From positions 1-27,827 of the forward strand of contig CALFSF010000592.1 of NCBI GenBank assembly GCA_937917025.1: DNA of 27,827 nucleotides, in the 5' to 3' direction. The position numbers and the translations under genes are program-made. Of this stretch, positions 5,908-16,503 are shown in pieces. The DNA comes from an uncultured Paraburkholderia sp. GTDB lineage: Bacteria; Pseudomonadota; Gammaproteobacteria; Burkholderiales; Burkholderiaceae. The notes under the pieces are model-generated. The model was not told where the DNA came from. It saw nothing but the letters and a program-made list of their open reading frames with translations, and searched no databases. Each line of letters begins with the position of its first letter. Position 1 is the stretch's first letter.

Positions 5908-7662
5908 ATGAGATCCGTCGTCCGTCTGACTGCCTCCGCCACCAGCGCGCTGCCGCGCTGGCTGCTGCTTACCATCTGTATCGTCTACGCGTCGTTCGGG
6001 CTTTTCGGGCGCGATCCGTGGAAGAACGAAGATGCCGCCGGCTTCGGCGTCATGTGGACGATGGCGAAAGGCACCGCGCACGACTGGATGCTGCCGAACA
6101 TCGTCGGCAAATACATCACGTCGGATGGCCCGCTCGGTTACTGGCTCGGCGCCGGCGCGATCCGCGCGCTGTCGCCGTGGGTCGATGCAAGCAACGCGTC
6201 GCGCGTATTCACCGGCCTGCTGTTCTGCGCGGCCTGCGCGTTCGTCTGGTACGCCGCGTATCTGCTCGGCCGCCGGCCCGAAGTGCAGCCGTTCAAGTAC
6301 GCGTTCGGTGGCGAGCCCGAGCCGCGCGACTACGGCCGCACGCTCGCCGATGGCGCACTGCTGATCCTGCTCGCGTGTTTCGGTCTTGCCGAGCGCGGCC
6401 ACGAAACCACGCCGCAACTCGCGCAGTTCGTCTGTATCGCGATGCTCGTGTACGGACTCGTGCGGATGATCGACAAGCCGGTGCAAGGCTCGCTGCTTTG
6501 GGGGCTCGCGCTCGGACTCGTCGCGCTGGCGGCCAATCCCGTGCTGGTGGGCGCCCTCCTCGTCGGCACGCTGACGATGACGCTCATCGTGCGCGAGGCG
6601 CAATTGCGCTGGCTGTTGCTGGCGGGTCTGCCGGTCGCGCTGGCTGTGTCGATCGCGTGGCCGGTTGCCGCGCTGGCCGCGTTTCCCGACGATGCCGTGT
6701 GGTTCCTGCACCAGTGGGTGCATGTCAGCATCAACACGTTCGGCGGCCCGCCCGGATCGGTGCTGCGGTATGCGCTGAAAAACCTGCCGCTCTTCACATG
6801 GCCCGCGTGGCCGCTCGCCATCTGGGCGTGGTTCAGCTGGTCGGGATTGCGCCGCGCGCCGCACATCGCGATTCCGCTGTCGGTCATCGCCCCGCTGCTG
6901 ATTCTCGTCGTGCTGCAGAGCCAGTCGACGAACCGTCTCTACATGCTGCTGCTGCCCGCGCTCGCGGTGCTCGCCACGTTCGCGCTGCCCACGCTCAAGC
7001 GTGGCACGATCAACGCGATCGACTGGTTCGCGGTGCTGAGCTTCACGATACTCGGCAGCTTTGTGTGGCTCGTGTGGCTGGCCGGAATGACAGGTTTTCC
7101 GCATCCGCTCGCGCGCAATCTTGCGCGTCTTGCGCCCGGCTTCACGCCGCAGTTCAAGATCCTGTCGTTCGTGTGCGCCGTGGCCGTCACGATCTGCTGG
7201 TTCGTGCTCGTGCAGTGGCGCATCGCCCGGCATCCGAAGGTGCTCTGGCGCAGCGTGGTGCTCTCGAGCGCCGGCACGACGCTCATGTGGGTGCTGCTGA
7301 TGACGCTCTGGCTGCCGGTGGTGAACTACAGCCGGACGTACAAGGACGTCGCGCAGCAGATCGCAAGCCATCTGCCGGATGACTACACGTGCATCTCGCC
7401 GGTCCGTCTCGGCGATGCACAGATCGCCACCTTCGCCTATTTCGGCAACATGCATTTTTCGTTCGACGAAGACTGCGACGTGATCCTGCGCCAGGACACG
7501 CAGGATTTCGGCGAACCCAGCTCGATGTCGAACTTCGTCTGGAAGCTCGTGTGGGAAGGCCGCCGTGTTGCCGACCGCGACGAACGTTTCCGTCTGTATG
7601 TCCGCATCGACCGCCCGAAGCCGCCGGTCAAACGCCGCAATTCGCGTCCGAAACCGGGCTGA
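5908..7662 (+). CDS. GT-C (ArnT/PMT-like) membrane glycosyltransferase
   Basis: A 584-aa polytopic membrane protein that uses a polyprenyl-phosphate sugar donor if it follows its family. The first helix is followed by a periplasmic loop with acidic residues (FGRDPWKNEDAAGFGVMW, about 34-51), where GT-C enzymes keep their catalytic Asp/Glu. About ten further hydrophobic segments follow, then a soluble C-terminal part after VNYSRTYKDVAQQI. It is clearly a different branch from the ArnT at 21948: the DEGRYAEM motif is absent and an ED pair is present instead. The ATG at 5908 was preferred over 5827 because the upstream one falls in a likely -10 and adds a non-membrane leader. The stop is 2 nt before the MATE gene. 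Acceptor and sugar are unknown, and it could decorate lipid A, a glycan or a protein. Confidence 0.75.
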   Translation: MRSVVRLTASATSALPRWLLLTICIVYASFGLFGRDPWKNEDAAGFGVMWTMAKGTAHDWMLPNIVGKYITSDGPLGYWLGAGAIRALSPWVDASNASRVFTGLLFCAACAFVWYAAYLLGRRPEVQPFKYAFGGEPEPRDYGRTLADGALLILLACFGLAERGHETTPQLAQFVCIAMLVYGLVRMIDKPVQGSLLWGLALGLVALAANPVLVGALLVGTLTMTLIVREAQLRWLLLAGLPVALAVSIAWPVAALAAFPDDAVWFLHQWVHVSINTFGGPPGSVLRYALKNLPLFTWPAWPLAIWAWFSWSGLRRAPHIAIPLSVIAPLLILVVLQSQSTNRLYMLLLPALAVLATFALPTLKRGTINAIDWFAVLSFTILGSFVWLVWLAGMTGFPHPLARNLARLAPGFTPQFKILSFVCAVAVTICWFVLVQWRIARHPKVLWRSVVLSSAGTTLMWVLLMTLWLPVVNYSRTYKDVAQQIASHLPDDYTCISPVRLGDAQIATFAYFGNMHFSFDEDCDVILRQDTQDFGEPSSMSNFVWKLVWEGRRVADRDERFRLYVRIDRPKPPVKRRNSRPKPG

Positions 7663-7664
7663 CC

Positions 7665-9047
7665 ATGTTCGCCGACGTGCGGAAAATCGCCGCGCTCGCG
7701 TGGCCTGTGCTGATCGGACAACTCGCGATCATCGCATTTGGCGTGATCGATACGGCAATGGTCGGGCGCTACTCCGCGATCGATCTCGCGGCGCTCGGCC
7801 TCGGTTCGTCGATCTATATCTCGGTGTATATCGGCCTGACCGGTATTCTCACCGCGCTGCAGCCGATCACCGGGCAGCTCTACGGCGCGCGGCGCTACAG
7901 CGAGATCGGCGAGGAAGTGCGCCAGGCGCTGTGGCTCGCGCTGCTCCTGATGGCGCTCGGCTGCTCGATTCTGTATTTTCCCGAACCGCTGCTGCGCGTC
8001 GCGCATGCGCCCGAAGCGCTGCGTGAGCGTACCGTCGCGTACTTGCAGATTCTCTCGTTCGGATTGCCCGCGAGCCTCGCGTTTCGCGTCTACAGTTCGC
8101 TGACCAACGCCGTGGGACAGCCGCGACTCGTCATGATCCTGCAAGTCGGCGCGCTGCTGCTCAAGATTCCGCTCAACCTGTGGTTCATCTTTGGCGGCGC
8201 CGGCGTGCCCGCGCTTGGCGGCCCCGGCTGCGCGCTCGCGAGCACCGCCATCAACTGGGCGCTCGCGATCGTCGGCATGACGCTGCTGGTGCGCCTGAAC
8301 ATCTTCAGGCCGTTCGCAACCTTCTCACACTTCTGCTGGCCCGTATGGAAGCGTCAGGCCGCGCTGCTGAAGCTTGGCATTCCGATGGGCCTGTCGTATC
8401 TGATCGAAGTCACGTCCTACACGTTCATGGCGCTCTTCATCGCGCGCTTCGGCACGACGACGCTCGCCGGCCACCAGATCGCGGGTAATCTCGGCGCGGT
8501 GCTGTACATGACGCCGCTTTCGATCGGCATCGCCTCCTCGACGCTCGTCGCGCAGGCGCTCGGCGCGCAGCGTCCCGCCGACGCCCACACGCTCGCGCGA
8601 CACGGCATCCTGATGGCGTGTGCGATCGCGTGCTGCTATGGCCTGATCGTGCTGGCACTGCGGCCCCTCATCATCGCGGGCTACACGTCGAACGCGCAGG
8701 TCGCGGCCGCCGCGATGCCGCTCGTGCTGATCGTGATCGTCTATCACCTCTTCGACGCACTCCAGATCACTACCGCGTTCGTGCTGCGCGCATATCGCGT
8801 GGCCGTTGTGCCGACCGTGATCTATGCCGTCGCGCTGTGGGGCGTCGGCCTGGGCGGCGGCTATCTGCTCGGCTTCAACGTCAGCGGCTCGATTCCCGAA
8901 TGGTTCACCGGCGCGCGCGGCTTCTGGGTCGCCAATGCGGCGAGCCTCGCGATCGCCGGCATCGGCCTCGCGCTCTACTGGCGCACGGTCAGCGCGCGCC
9001 ATCTGCGTGCCGATGCGCGCACCCCGCACGCCGATCCCGTCGCATAA
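7665..9047 (+). CDS. MATE-family multidrug/toxin efflux transporter
   Basis: A 460-aa membrane protein of normal MATE length with two homologous six-helix halves. The family-typical N-terminus LAWPVLIGQLAIIAFGVIDTAMVGRYS and the second-half helix LGIPMGLSYLIEVTSYTFMALFIARFG are seen. It is closest by pattern to the NorM branch (cation-coupled drug export), which is an inference. The ATG at 7665 follows the glycosyltransferase stop by 2 nt, so the two are co-transcribed and probably translationally coupled. An in-frame extension back to 7389 is only overlap with the glycosyltransferase. MATE-fold proteins also include lipid flippases (MurJ, Wzx), so a role in moving a glycolipid made by its neighbour is possible but unproven. 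Confidence 0.88.
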   Translation: MFADVRKIAALAWPVLIGQLAIIAFGVIDTAMVGRYSAIDLAALGLGSSIYISVYIGLTGILTALQPITGQLYGARRYSEIGEEVRQALWLALLLMALGCSILYFPEPLLRVAHAPEALRERTVAYLQILSFGLPASLAFRVYSSLTNAVGQPRLVMILQVGALLLKIPLNLWFIFGGAGVPALGGPGCALASTAINWALAIVGMTLLVRLNIFRPFATFSHFCWPVWKRQAALLKLGIPMGLSYLIEVTSYTFMALFIARFGTTTLAGHQIAGNLGAVLYMTPLSIGIASSTLVAQALGAQRPADAHTLARHGILMACAIACCYGLIVLALRPLIIAGYTSNAQVAAAAMPLVLIVIVYHLFDALQITTAFVLRAYRVAVVPTVIYAVALWGVGLGGGYLLGFNVSGSIPEWFTGARGFWVANAASLAIAGIGLALYWRTVSARHLRADARTPHADPVA

Positions 9048-9324
9048 CCGTATTGCGCCCGACTCCGGAGTGACGCAAAACGCATCACTTCGATAACGTG
9101 CAGGCCTGCTGCGCCCGCCTTCCTTTCCTGCCCGCGTGCCTTATCCACGCCCGGGATTGTCAAAAAATACTGGCATTGATTTACTTGTCACGAATCGATC
9201 GGTATAAATCGGGCGCTTTCATAAAAAGGGCGCGCAATCTATCCTATGCTTTAGGCCAGCGCCTGCTGACTGGATGCGTCGTCCGTTCCCGGCTAATTTT
9301 TTTGCCCTCAATGGAGTGCCTGCC
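9048..9324 (+). promoter_or_regulatory. Intergenic region with candidate promoters for the helix-hairpin-helix gene
   Basis: It holds no gene. A nested inverted repeat, TTGCG (9053-9057)/CGCAA (9074-9078) around ACTCCGGAGT (9062-9071), follows the MATE stop without a T-tract. Possible promoters are TTTACT (9180-9185), 17 nt, TATAAA (9203-9208), or an isolated TATGCT at 9245-9250. The stretch 9160-9250 is clearly more AT-rich than its surroundings. Confidence 0.4.
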
Positions 9325-9867
9325 ATGCTGAAGAAGCTGTTGATGCTCTGCGTTGCGCTTGTCCTGTCTTTGTCCGCCGGTTTCGCGGCGGCCGTCGAAG
9401 TCAATTCGGCCGATCAGGCCGCGCTTGAATCGGTGAAGGGCATCGGCCCGGTCCATGCCAAAGCGATCATCGACGAAAGGACCAAAAACGGCCCGTTCAA
9501 GAACGCCGACGATCTCGCGACACGCGTGAAGGGAATCGGCAACAAGTCAGTCGTGAATCTTGAGGCGGCCGGTCTGACGATCAACGGTTCGACGGCGCCA
9601 CCGACTGGCGCGAAGGCCGCCGCGCCGGCAGCGGCGAAACAGGTGAGCAAGCCTTCCGCACCCGCGGCCACGACGGCCACGACAGCGACGGCGCCCGCCA
9701 GCGCACCGGCGGCAACGCCGGCAAAGAAGTCCAGAAAGAGCAAGGCGGACGCAGCGGCTTCGGCGCCCGCTACCATTGCCGCGGCCCCCGCGGACGCTTC
9801 GGACACGAAAGCATCGAAGAAAAAGTCGAAGAAAGCCAAAGCCGCATCGGCAGCATCGGGCGCCTGA
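9325..9867 (+). CDS. Secreted ComEA-like helix-hairpin-helix protein with Lys/Ala-rich tail
   Basis: A 180-aa protein with a signal peptide (MLKKLLMLCVALVLSLSAG, probable cleavage after Ala23). A ComEA-type double helix-hairpin-helix follows at residues 24-85: VNSADQAALESVKGIGPVHAKAI, then LATRVKGIGNKSVVNLEAAGL. The rest (about 90-180) is low-complexity Ala/Pro/Thr with basic clusters KKSRKSK and KKKSKKAK, resembling a histone H1 tail. ComEA proteins bind incoming double-stranded DNA in the periplasm during natural transformation. No other competence gene is nearby, so DNA binding is inferred from the fold and the DNA-uptake role is open. The ATG at 9325 is preferred (GGAG 8 nt upstream, gives the signal peptide) over 9274. 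Confidence 0.85.
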   Translation: MLKKLLMLCVALVLSLSAGFAAAVEVNSADQAALESVKGIGPVHAKAIIDERTKNGPFKNADDLATRVKGIGNKSVVNLEAAGLTINGSTAPPTGAKAAAPAAAKQVSKPSAPAATTATTATAPASAPAATPAKKSRKSKADAAASAPATIAAAPADASDTKASKKKSKKAKAASAASGA

Positions 9868-9923
9868 GGTTCGACATCTGGGGATCGCCCGGGCGACCCA
9901 GCCCGCGCGATCCGCGCAATCCC

Positions 9924-9943
9924 CGCCGCGCCCCCGCGCGGCG
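9924..9943 (+). terminator. GC-only hairpin after the helix-hairpin-helix gene
   Basis: CGCCGCGC (9924-9931), loop CCCC, GCGCGGCG (9936-9943), followed by only CATTTC. A second palindrome, TCGCCCGGGCGA, is at 9885-9896. Either may weakly terminate or stabilise the upstream mRNA. The lack of a T-tract keeps confidence low. Confidence 0.35.
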
Positions 9944-9995
9944 CATTTCACCCGCTGGCGCATCCGTGTCGTGCCGGCATTCCAGAGAGACAGCC

Positions 9996-10433
9996 ATGAG
10001 CCTACTCGACAGCATCGGTTCCCTGCTTGGTAAATCGCCTGAGGGCGGCGGCGGACAGCAGGCGTTGATCGCCACCGCACTCGAATTCGTGAACAACCAG
10101 CCGGGCGGCCTGAACGGCCTGATCCAGCAATTCAAGGAAAAAGGCGCCGGCGACATCATCAGTTCGTGGATCAGCAACGGCGAGAATCAGGCAATCTCAC
10201 CGGACACGCTGCACAGCGTGCTCGGCTCGGACACCGTCACGAATCTCGCATCGAAGGCAGGTGTGGCGCCGGAGCAGGTAAGCGGTCTGCTCTCGCAGAT
10301 CCTGCCGCACGTGGTGAACGCGGCGACGCCCGAAGGCGAAGTGCCGGCCGAAGGCAAGCTCAACGCCACGACGGTTCTCGGCGCGCTAGGCGGTCTCGCA
10401 TCGTTCCTCGGCAAGGACGACAAGCCGGCTTGA
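9996..10433 (+). CDS. YidB-family protein (DUF937)
   Basis: A 145-aa protein resembling E. coli YidB. It begins MSLLDSIGSLLG and carries repeated short hydrophobic helices (ALEFVNNQPGGLNGLIQQF, DIISSWISNGENQAI, LSQILPHVVNAATPEG). It ends in a Gly-rich hydrophobic segment, LGALGGLASFLGKDD. No signal peptide or catalytic motif is visible. The family has no firmly established function. The ATG at 9996 was chosen because AGAGAG precedes it at suitable distance and the preceding 10 in-frame residues have no family match. It is probably a single-gene unit, convergent with clpB, with a shared terminator. Confidence 0.85.
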   Translation: MSLLDSIGSLLGKSPEGGGGQQALIATALEFVNNQPGGLNGLIQQFKEKGAGDIISSWISNGENQAISPDTLHSVLGSDTVTNLASKAGVAPEQVSGLLSQILPHVVNAATPEGEVPAEGKLNATTVLGALGGLASFLGKDDKPA

Positions 10434-10455
10434 TATACGGGCGGCCGCACGCTCG

Positions 10456-10487
10456 AAAAAAAGGGCAGCGAGAATCGCTGCCCTTTT
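10456..10487. terminator. Bidirectional intrinsic terminator between yidB-like gene and clpB
   Basis: Stem GGGCAGCGA (10463-10471), loop GAA, TCGCTGCCC (10475-10483). On the + strand TTTT follows (10484-10487). On the - strand the seven A at 10456-10462 become seven T. It therefore serves both the rightward yidB-like gene and leftward clpB, and is stronger in the clpB direction. Confidence 0.88.
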
Positions 10488-10568
10488 CACTGCATTTGCT
10501 GCTGCGTCATGTATCAGAACGACGCATCCGAACCCGCATCGTGGTCACGGCCGACCCAACGTACCGCC

Positions 10569-13166
<2,598 letters not shown>

Positions 13167-13195
13167 CAAGAGACCTCCAATTTCGAATATCACCA

Positions 13196-13223
13196 AAATG
13201 AGGCGTTTTATGCGGGTTTCAAG
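13196..13223 (-). promoter_or_regulatory. Sigma32 (heat-shock) promoter of clpB
   Basis: Read on the - strand: CTTGAA (13223-13218), 14 nt, CCTCATTT (13203-13196). The sigma32 consensus is CTTGAA-N13-15-CCCCATNT, so only one defined position deviates. The predicted start near 13189 leaves a leader of about 23 nt before clpB, including its Shine-Dalgarno. It is the best-supported promoter in the window. Confidence 0.85.
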
Positions 13224-13779
13224 CGCCTGATCGCGTTCGACTGGAGTTTTTTTGTCCAATTCGCCAACAAACTGCCGACGCCCGTTTTCAGCGTCGACCG
13301 GACGAGGCGGTGCAAACCGGCGCGACCGGAACAATCTGCCCCATCCGGAGCGGCACGGCAAGTGGTTCGACCGATGGACGGCTTCGCGGATCGTTGGCGG
13401 TCGAGTTCGCCAGGGCGCCGGACGACCATCATCAGATCGTGCTTCGAGATGTCGCAGGCGTCTGGACCGTCGATATCCGTTCCGCGGGAATGTGTGGTGC
13501 GGCATCGCGCGCATGGAGTAAACGATCGCCGGTTAGTCTCACGACAGAATCGTTGCGATGAGCGACGAAGCGGTTCACCGCCCCGGTCCGGAACGAACGG
13601 ACCGCGCGCAGACCACGTCGGTGCAAGGGTTGTCGATCCTGCAGGTACGCAATAAGATGCAACCGGTGTCGCTCAGTTGCCGTCTGGTTGTGGCTTCGGG
13701 CGACAGTGTGATGAAGCTGCCCTGTTTTGCGTTACAACGTGCCCCGCCGTGCGCGCTGACCCTCCACCGTGGTTACCCA
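13224..13779. other. Long intergenic region between clpB and the globin gene
   Basis: About 550 bases with no gene I can support. Several frames stay open because of the GC content, but none has a recognisable protein or ribosome-binding site, and none is conserved-looking. The in-frame extension of the globin gene to 13558 has no globin similarity. A half-site like the NsrR motif (AAGATGCAA, 13654-13662) lacks its partner. No clear sigma70 promoter for the globin was found. Confidence 0.5.
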
Positions 13780-14319
13780 ATGAATCCGACTTTCCCGCCC
13801 CAGCCGGCCGTCGCGCGCCAGGCCGAACCGACCGAAGAGAACATCGGCGCGCTCGTCTACGCGTTCTACGACCGCGTCCAGGCCGACCCGATGCTGGGCC
13901 CCATCTTCGAGCAGAAGCTCGCGGGACGCTGGGACGAACATTTACCGAAGATGTGCACGTTCTGGTCGAGCATCGTGCTTGGCCAGAAGGGATATCGCGG
14001 GAACGTGCAGCAGGCGCACCAGCCGCTGCCGGGGATCGAGCCGCAGCATTTCAGCCGCTGGCTGTACCTGTTTCTGGATACCGTGGAATCGCGCTACGAG
14101 CCCGCGGCCGCCGTGCGCTTCATGGAGCCCGCGCTGCGTATCGCACAGAGTCTGCAGCTATCGAAATTCGGCTGGGATTACGCGATTCCCGAAGAACAGA
14201 AGGCATTGCTGGAACAACTCGCGCCGCGCCGGCCCAGAGACGATGACGCGTCCCATACGACGCGCCCGCGCGGCGAGCCGTTTCCGGCGAAGATCATCGG
14301 CCGTTCAACTGAGGATTGA
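13780..14319 (+). CDS. Group III truncated hemoglobin
   Basis: A 179-aa heme protein. The globin core (about 20-140) shows family III features: Tyr30 (B10 position) in LVYAFYDRV, DPMLGPIF, His54 (E7 region) in WDEHLPKM, FWSSIVLG, the probable proximal His80 in VQQAHQPL, and Trp94 (G8) in FSRWLYLFLDTVE. Such proteins bind oxygen or nitric oxide. A role in NO or peroxide defence or microaerobic respiration is known for relatives such as Campylobacter Ctb but is only inferred here. The charged C-terminal tail of about 35 residues (from RRPRDDD) is outside the fold. The ATG at 13780 fits the family N-terminus, and its Shine-Dalgarno is weak. It is isolated on the + strand between clpB and moaE, both leftward. 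Confidence 0.88.
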   Translation: MNPTFPPQPAVARQAEPTEENIGALVYAFYDRVQADPMLGPIFEQKLAGRWDEHLPKMCTFWSSIVLGQKGYRGNVQQAHQPLPGIEPQHFSRWLYLFLDTVESRYEPAAAVRFMEPALRIAQSLQLSKFGWDYAIPEEQKALLEQLAPRRPRDDDASHTTRPRGEPFPAKIIGRSTED

Positions 14320-14426
14320 GTGCGGCAGCGAATCGCCTGACGCGTCCGACATCGTGGGGCCGGCGCTTCGAAGGGTTGGGGGCGCGTTCTCGCGGTCCTG
14401 CGTGTTTTTCCGCGGTTTGGTTCGGC

Positions 14427-14897
14427 CTACTTCGCGTTACCCGAATCCAGTCCCCACCGCGCCAGCGCGGCGTCGTCCGTGACCCGCGCATCGACCCAGC
14501 GCTCGCCGTGCCCGGTCTTTTCCTTCTTCCAGAACGGCGCCTGCGTCTTCAGATAGTCCATCACGAACTCGCACGAAGCGAACGCTTCGCCGCGATGGGC
14601 GGCCGTGGTCGCGACCAGCACGATCTGGTCGAGCGGATAGAGCTTGCCGACCCGATGCACGATCAGGACCTCGGTGCCCGGCCAGCGTTCGCGCGCCGTC
14701 GCGACAATCGCTTCCAGCGCTTTTTCCGTCATGCCCGGATAGTGTTCGAGTTCCATTGCCTCGACGGTGCTCCCGTCGTTCAGATCGCGAACGGTGCCGA
14801 CGAAGCACGCCACCGCGCCGACCTTCGGATTCAGGGCGCGCAGCGTGGCGACCTCGGTTGTCAGGTCGAAATCTTCGGTCTGGACGCGAACGGTCAT
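14427..14897 (-). CDS. moaE: Molybdopterin synthase catalytic subunit MoaE
   Basis: A 156-aa large subunit of molybdopterin synthase, which with thiocarboxylated MoaD inserts two sulfurs into cyclic pyranopterin monophosphate. Seen: VGAVACFVGTVRD at the start of the core, LEHYPGMTEKAL, HRVGKLYPLDQIVLVATTAAHRGEAF, and the active-site lysine segment APFWKKEKTGHGERWVDA. The start at 14897 follows GAGGAG (14904-14909) by 6 nt, and that Shine-Dalgarno overlaps the moaD stop, which couples the two. It is last in the leftward alaA-hom-thrC-moeA-moaD-moaE series. No clear terminator is visible in the 107 nt that separate it from the convergent globin gene. Confidence 0.96.
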   Translation of the reverse strand: MTVRVQTEDFDLTTEVATLRALNPKVGAVACFVGTVRDLNDGSTVEAMELEHYPGMTEKALEAIVATARERWPGTEVLIVHRVGKLYPLDQIVLVATTAAHRGEAFASCEFVMDYLKTQAPFWKKEKTGHGERWVDARVTDDAALARWGLDSGNAK

Positions 14898-14907
14898 CGG
14901 AAACTCC

Positions 14908-15165
14908 TCAACCGCCCGTGACCGGCGGAAAAAACGCGACTTCACAGCCTTCGGTGACGCGTGTGCCGGCGTCGGTCATCACGTGGTTACAGGCCATCCG
15001 CAACGCGCGGCCTTCGGCGAGCGCCTCGGCCCATGCACCGCCGCGCACGCGCAACCAGGCGCGCACGTCGCCGAGCGTCGCGATGCCTTCGGGGATGACC
15101 ACGGATTCGTCCGCGATCCCGACCGCCTCACGCACACTCGCAAAATATTTCAGCTGGATCTTCAT
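14908..15165 (-). CDS. moaD: Molybdopterin synthase sulfur carrier subunit MoaD
   Basis: An 85-aa ubiquitin-fold protein ending in the required Gly-Gly (FPPVTGG), whose C-terminus is adenylylated by MoeB and thiocarboxylated before sulfur transfer in MoaE. It begins MKIQLKYFASVREAVG, and the length is normal. It lies 10 nt upstream of moaE and 30 nt downstream of moeA in the same operon. The sulfur-activating MoeB and the early enzymes MoaA/MoaC are not in the window. Confidence 0.96.
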   Translation of the reverse strand: MKIQLKYFASVREAVGIADESVVIPEGIATLGDVRAWLRVRGGAWAEALAEGRALRMACNHVMTDAGTRVTEGCEVAFFPPVTGG

Positions 15166-15195
15166 GTTCTGTCCTGGGCGCGGCTGGCGACAGCG

Positions 15196-16470
15196 TCAGC
15201 CCAGCAATTCGGAAAAAGGAATGAACCGCACGGTCTCGCCCGTCGTAATGGCGTGGTTCGGCGGATTGTCGATCAGCCCGTCGCCCCATACCGTCGATGT
15301 CAGCACAGCCGAACTCTGGTTCGGAAACAGTTCGAGACCGCCTGCCGGATTGATGCGCGCGCGCAGGAATTCATTGCGACGGTCCGCCTTCGACTGCGAA
15401 AAATCGGCGCGCAACGACAACGCGCGTGGCGACACGGTGCGCACGCCGGCCACCCGCAGGATGAACGGTCTGACGAACAGCAAAAACGTGACGAAAGTCG
15501 AAACAGGATTGCCCGGCAGACCGATGAAATACGTTTCGTTCGAAGCCGACGCGGCGAGATCGGCGCCGTTGCCGCCGGCGCGCCGCACCGCGCCGAACGC
15601 GAGCGGCTTGCCGGGCTTCATCGCGATCTGCCACATCGACAGATGCCCTTCCGCCTCGACTGCGGGCTTCACGTGGTCCTCCTCGCCAACCGATACGCCG
15701 CCGCAGGTCAGGATCAGATCGTGCGCCTGCGACGCCTCGCGCAGCGTGGCACGGGTCGCATCGAGCCGGTCGGGCACGATGCCGTAGTCCGTCACGTCGC
15801 AGCCGAGGTTGTCCAGCAGACTGCGCAACGTGAAGCGATTCGAGTTGTAGATCGCGCCCGGCTTGAGCGGCTCGCCAGGCATCGTCAGTTCGTCGCCGGT
15901 GAAGAAGACCGCGACTTTCACGCGCCGCGCGACCGTCAGCGACGCGCTCCCGACCGACGCGGCCAGCCCGAGCGCCTGCGGCGTCAGGCGCGTGCCGGCG
16001 GGCAGGATCACCGAGCCGCTGCGAATATCCGCGCCCTGCTGCGTGATCCACTCGCCGGCTTTCGGCGTGTGCAGGATCGAGACTTCATTGCCGTCGGCTT
16101 CGGCCTGCTCCTGCATGACGACGGCGTCCGCCCCGGGCGGCACCGTGGCGCCCGTGAAAATGCGCGCCGCCGTGCCGGCCGCGAGCGGCTGCGGCGCGTG
16201 GCCGGCCGGGATGCGCTGCGACACCGGCAGCCGGCGATCGCCCTGCGACAGATCGGCCACACGCACCGCGTAGCCATCCATCGAACTGGTATTCATGGGC
16301 GGCACGTCGAGCGACGAGACGACGTCGGCGGCGAGCACGCGGTTCAGCGCGCCAAGCGTGGGCAACGTCTCGGTACCCTCGACCGCGCGGGCCGCGCCGA
16401 GCAGCGTGACGAGCGCTTCGGCAGTTGAAAGCATCGGCGCACGAGGCGCTGGATAAGTGGGCGTGGACAT
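15196..16470 (-). CDS. moeA: Molybdopterin molybdenumtransferase MoeA
   Basis: A 424-aa enzyme inserting molybdate into adenylylated molybdopterin. Domain order is as in E. coli MoeA: an N-terminal linker and domain with NTSSMDGYAV (60-69, substrate-binding Asp), a beta-rich domain 2, the MoCF-binding domain 3 with FFTGDEL, YNSNRFTL and TCGGVSVGEEDHVK, and GLPGNPVS, then the C-terminal beta domain. The ATG at 16470 gives MSTPTYPAPRAPML. In-frame sequence back to 16638 includes the inverted-repeat element and a probable -10, so it is not coding. There is no clear Shine-Dalgarno. It lies 226 nt downstream of thrC, with its own candidate promoter, and 30 nt before moaD. Confidence 0.95.
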   Translation of the reverse strand: MSTPTYPAPRAPMLSTAEALVTLLGAARAVEGTETLPTLGALNRVLAADVVSSLDVPPMNTSSMDGYAVRVADLSQGDRRLPVSQRIPAGHAPQPLAAGTAARIFTGATVPPGADAVVMQEQAEADGNEVSILHTPKAGEWITQQGADIRSGSVILPAGTRLTPQALGLAASVGSASLTVARRVKVAVFFTGDELTMPGEPLKPGAIYNSNRFTLRSLLDNLGCDVTDYGIVPDRLDATRATLREASQAHDLILTCGGVSVGEEDHVKPAVEAEGHLSMWQIAMKPGKPLAFGAVRRAGGNGADLAASASNETYFIGLPGNPVSTFVTFLLFVRPFILRVAGVRTVSPRALSLRADFSQSKADRRNEFLRARINPAGGLELFPNQSSAVLTSTVWGDGLIDNPPNHAITTGETVRFIPFSELLG

Positions 16471-16503
16471 CGATTGGGCGAATGCGGCAGGACCGAAAAG
16501 AAC

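Noticed and set aside
5595..7382. 595-codon + strand frame overlapping the GT-C gene
   Set aside because: Arg/Ala-rich out-of-frame product. The overlapping frame encodes convincing membrane helices.
9053..9078. Nested inverted repeat after the MATE gene as a terminator
   Set aside because: Short arms, mismatched interior and no T-tract.
13252..13521. Possible small gene upstream of clpB
   Set aside because: Starts with TTG, has no ribosome-binding site, and has an Arg-rich random composition.
13654..13662. NsrR-like half-site AAGATGCAA upstream of the globin
   Set aside because: The second half of the dyad is missing, so nitric-oxide control cannot be claimed from sequence.
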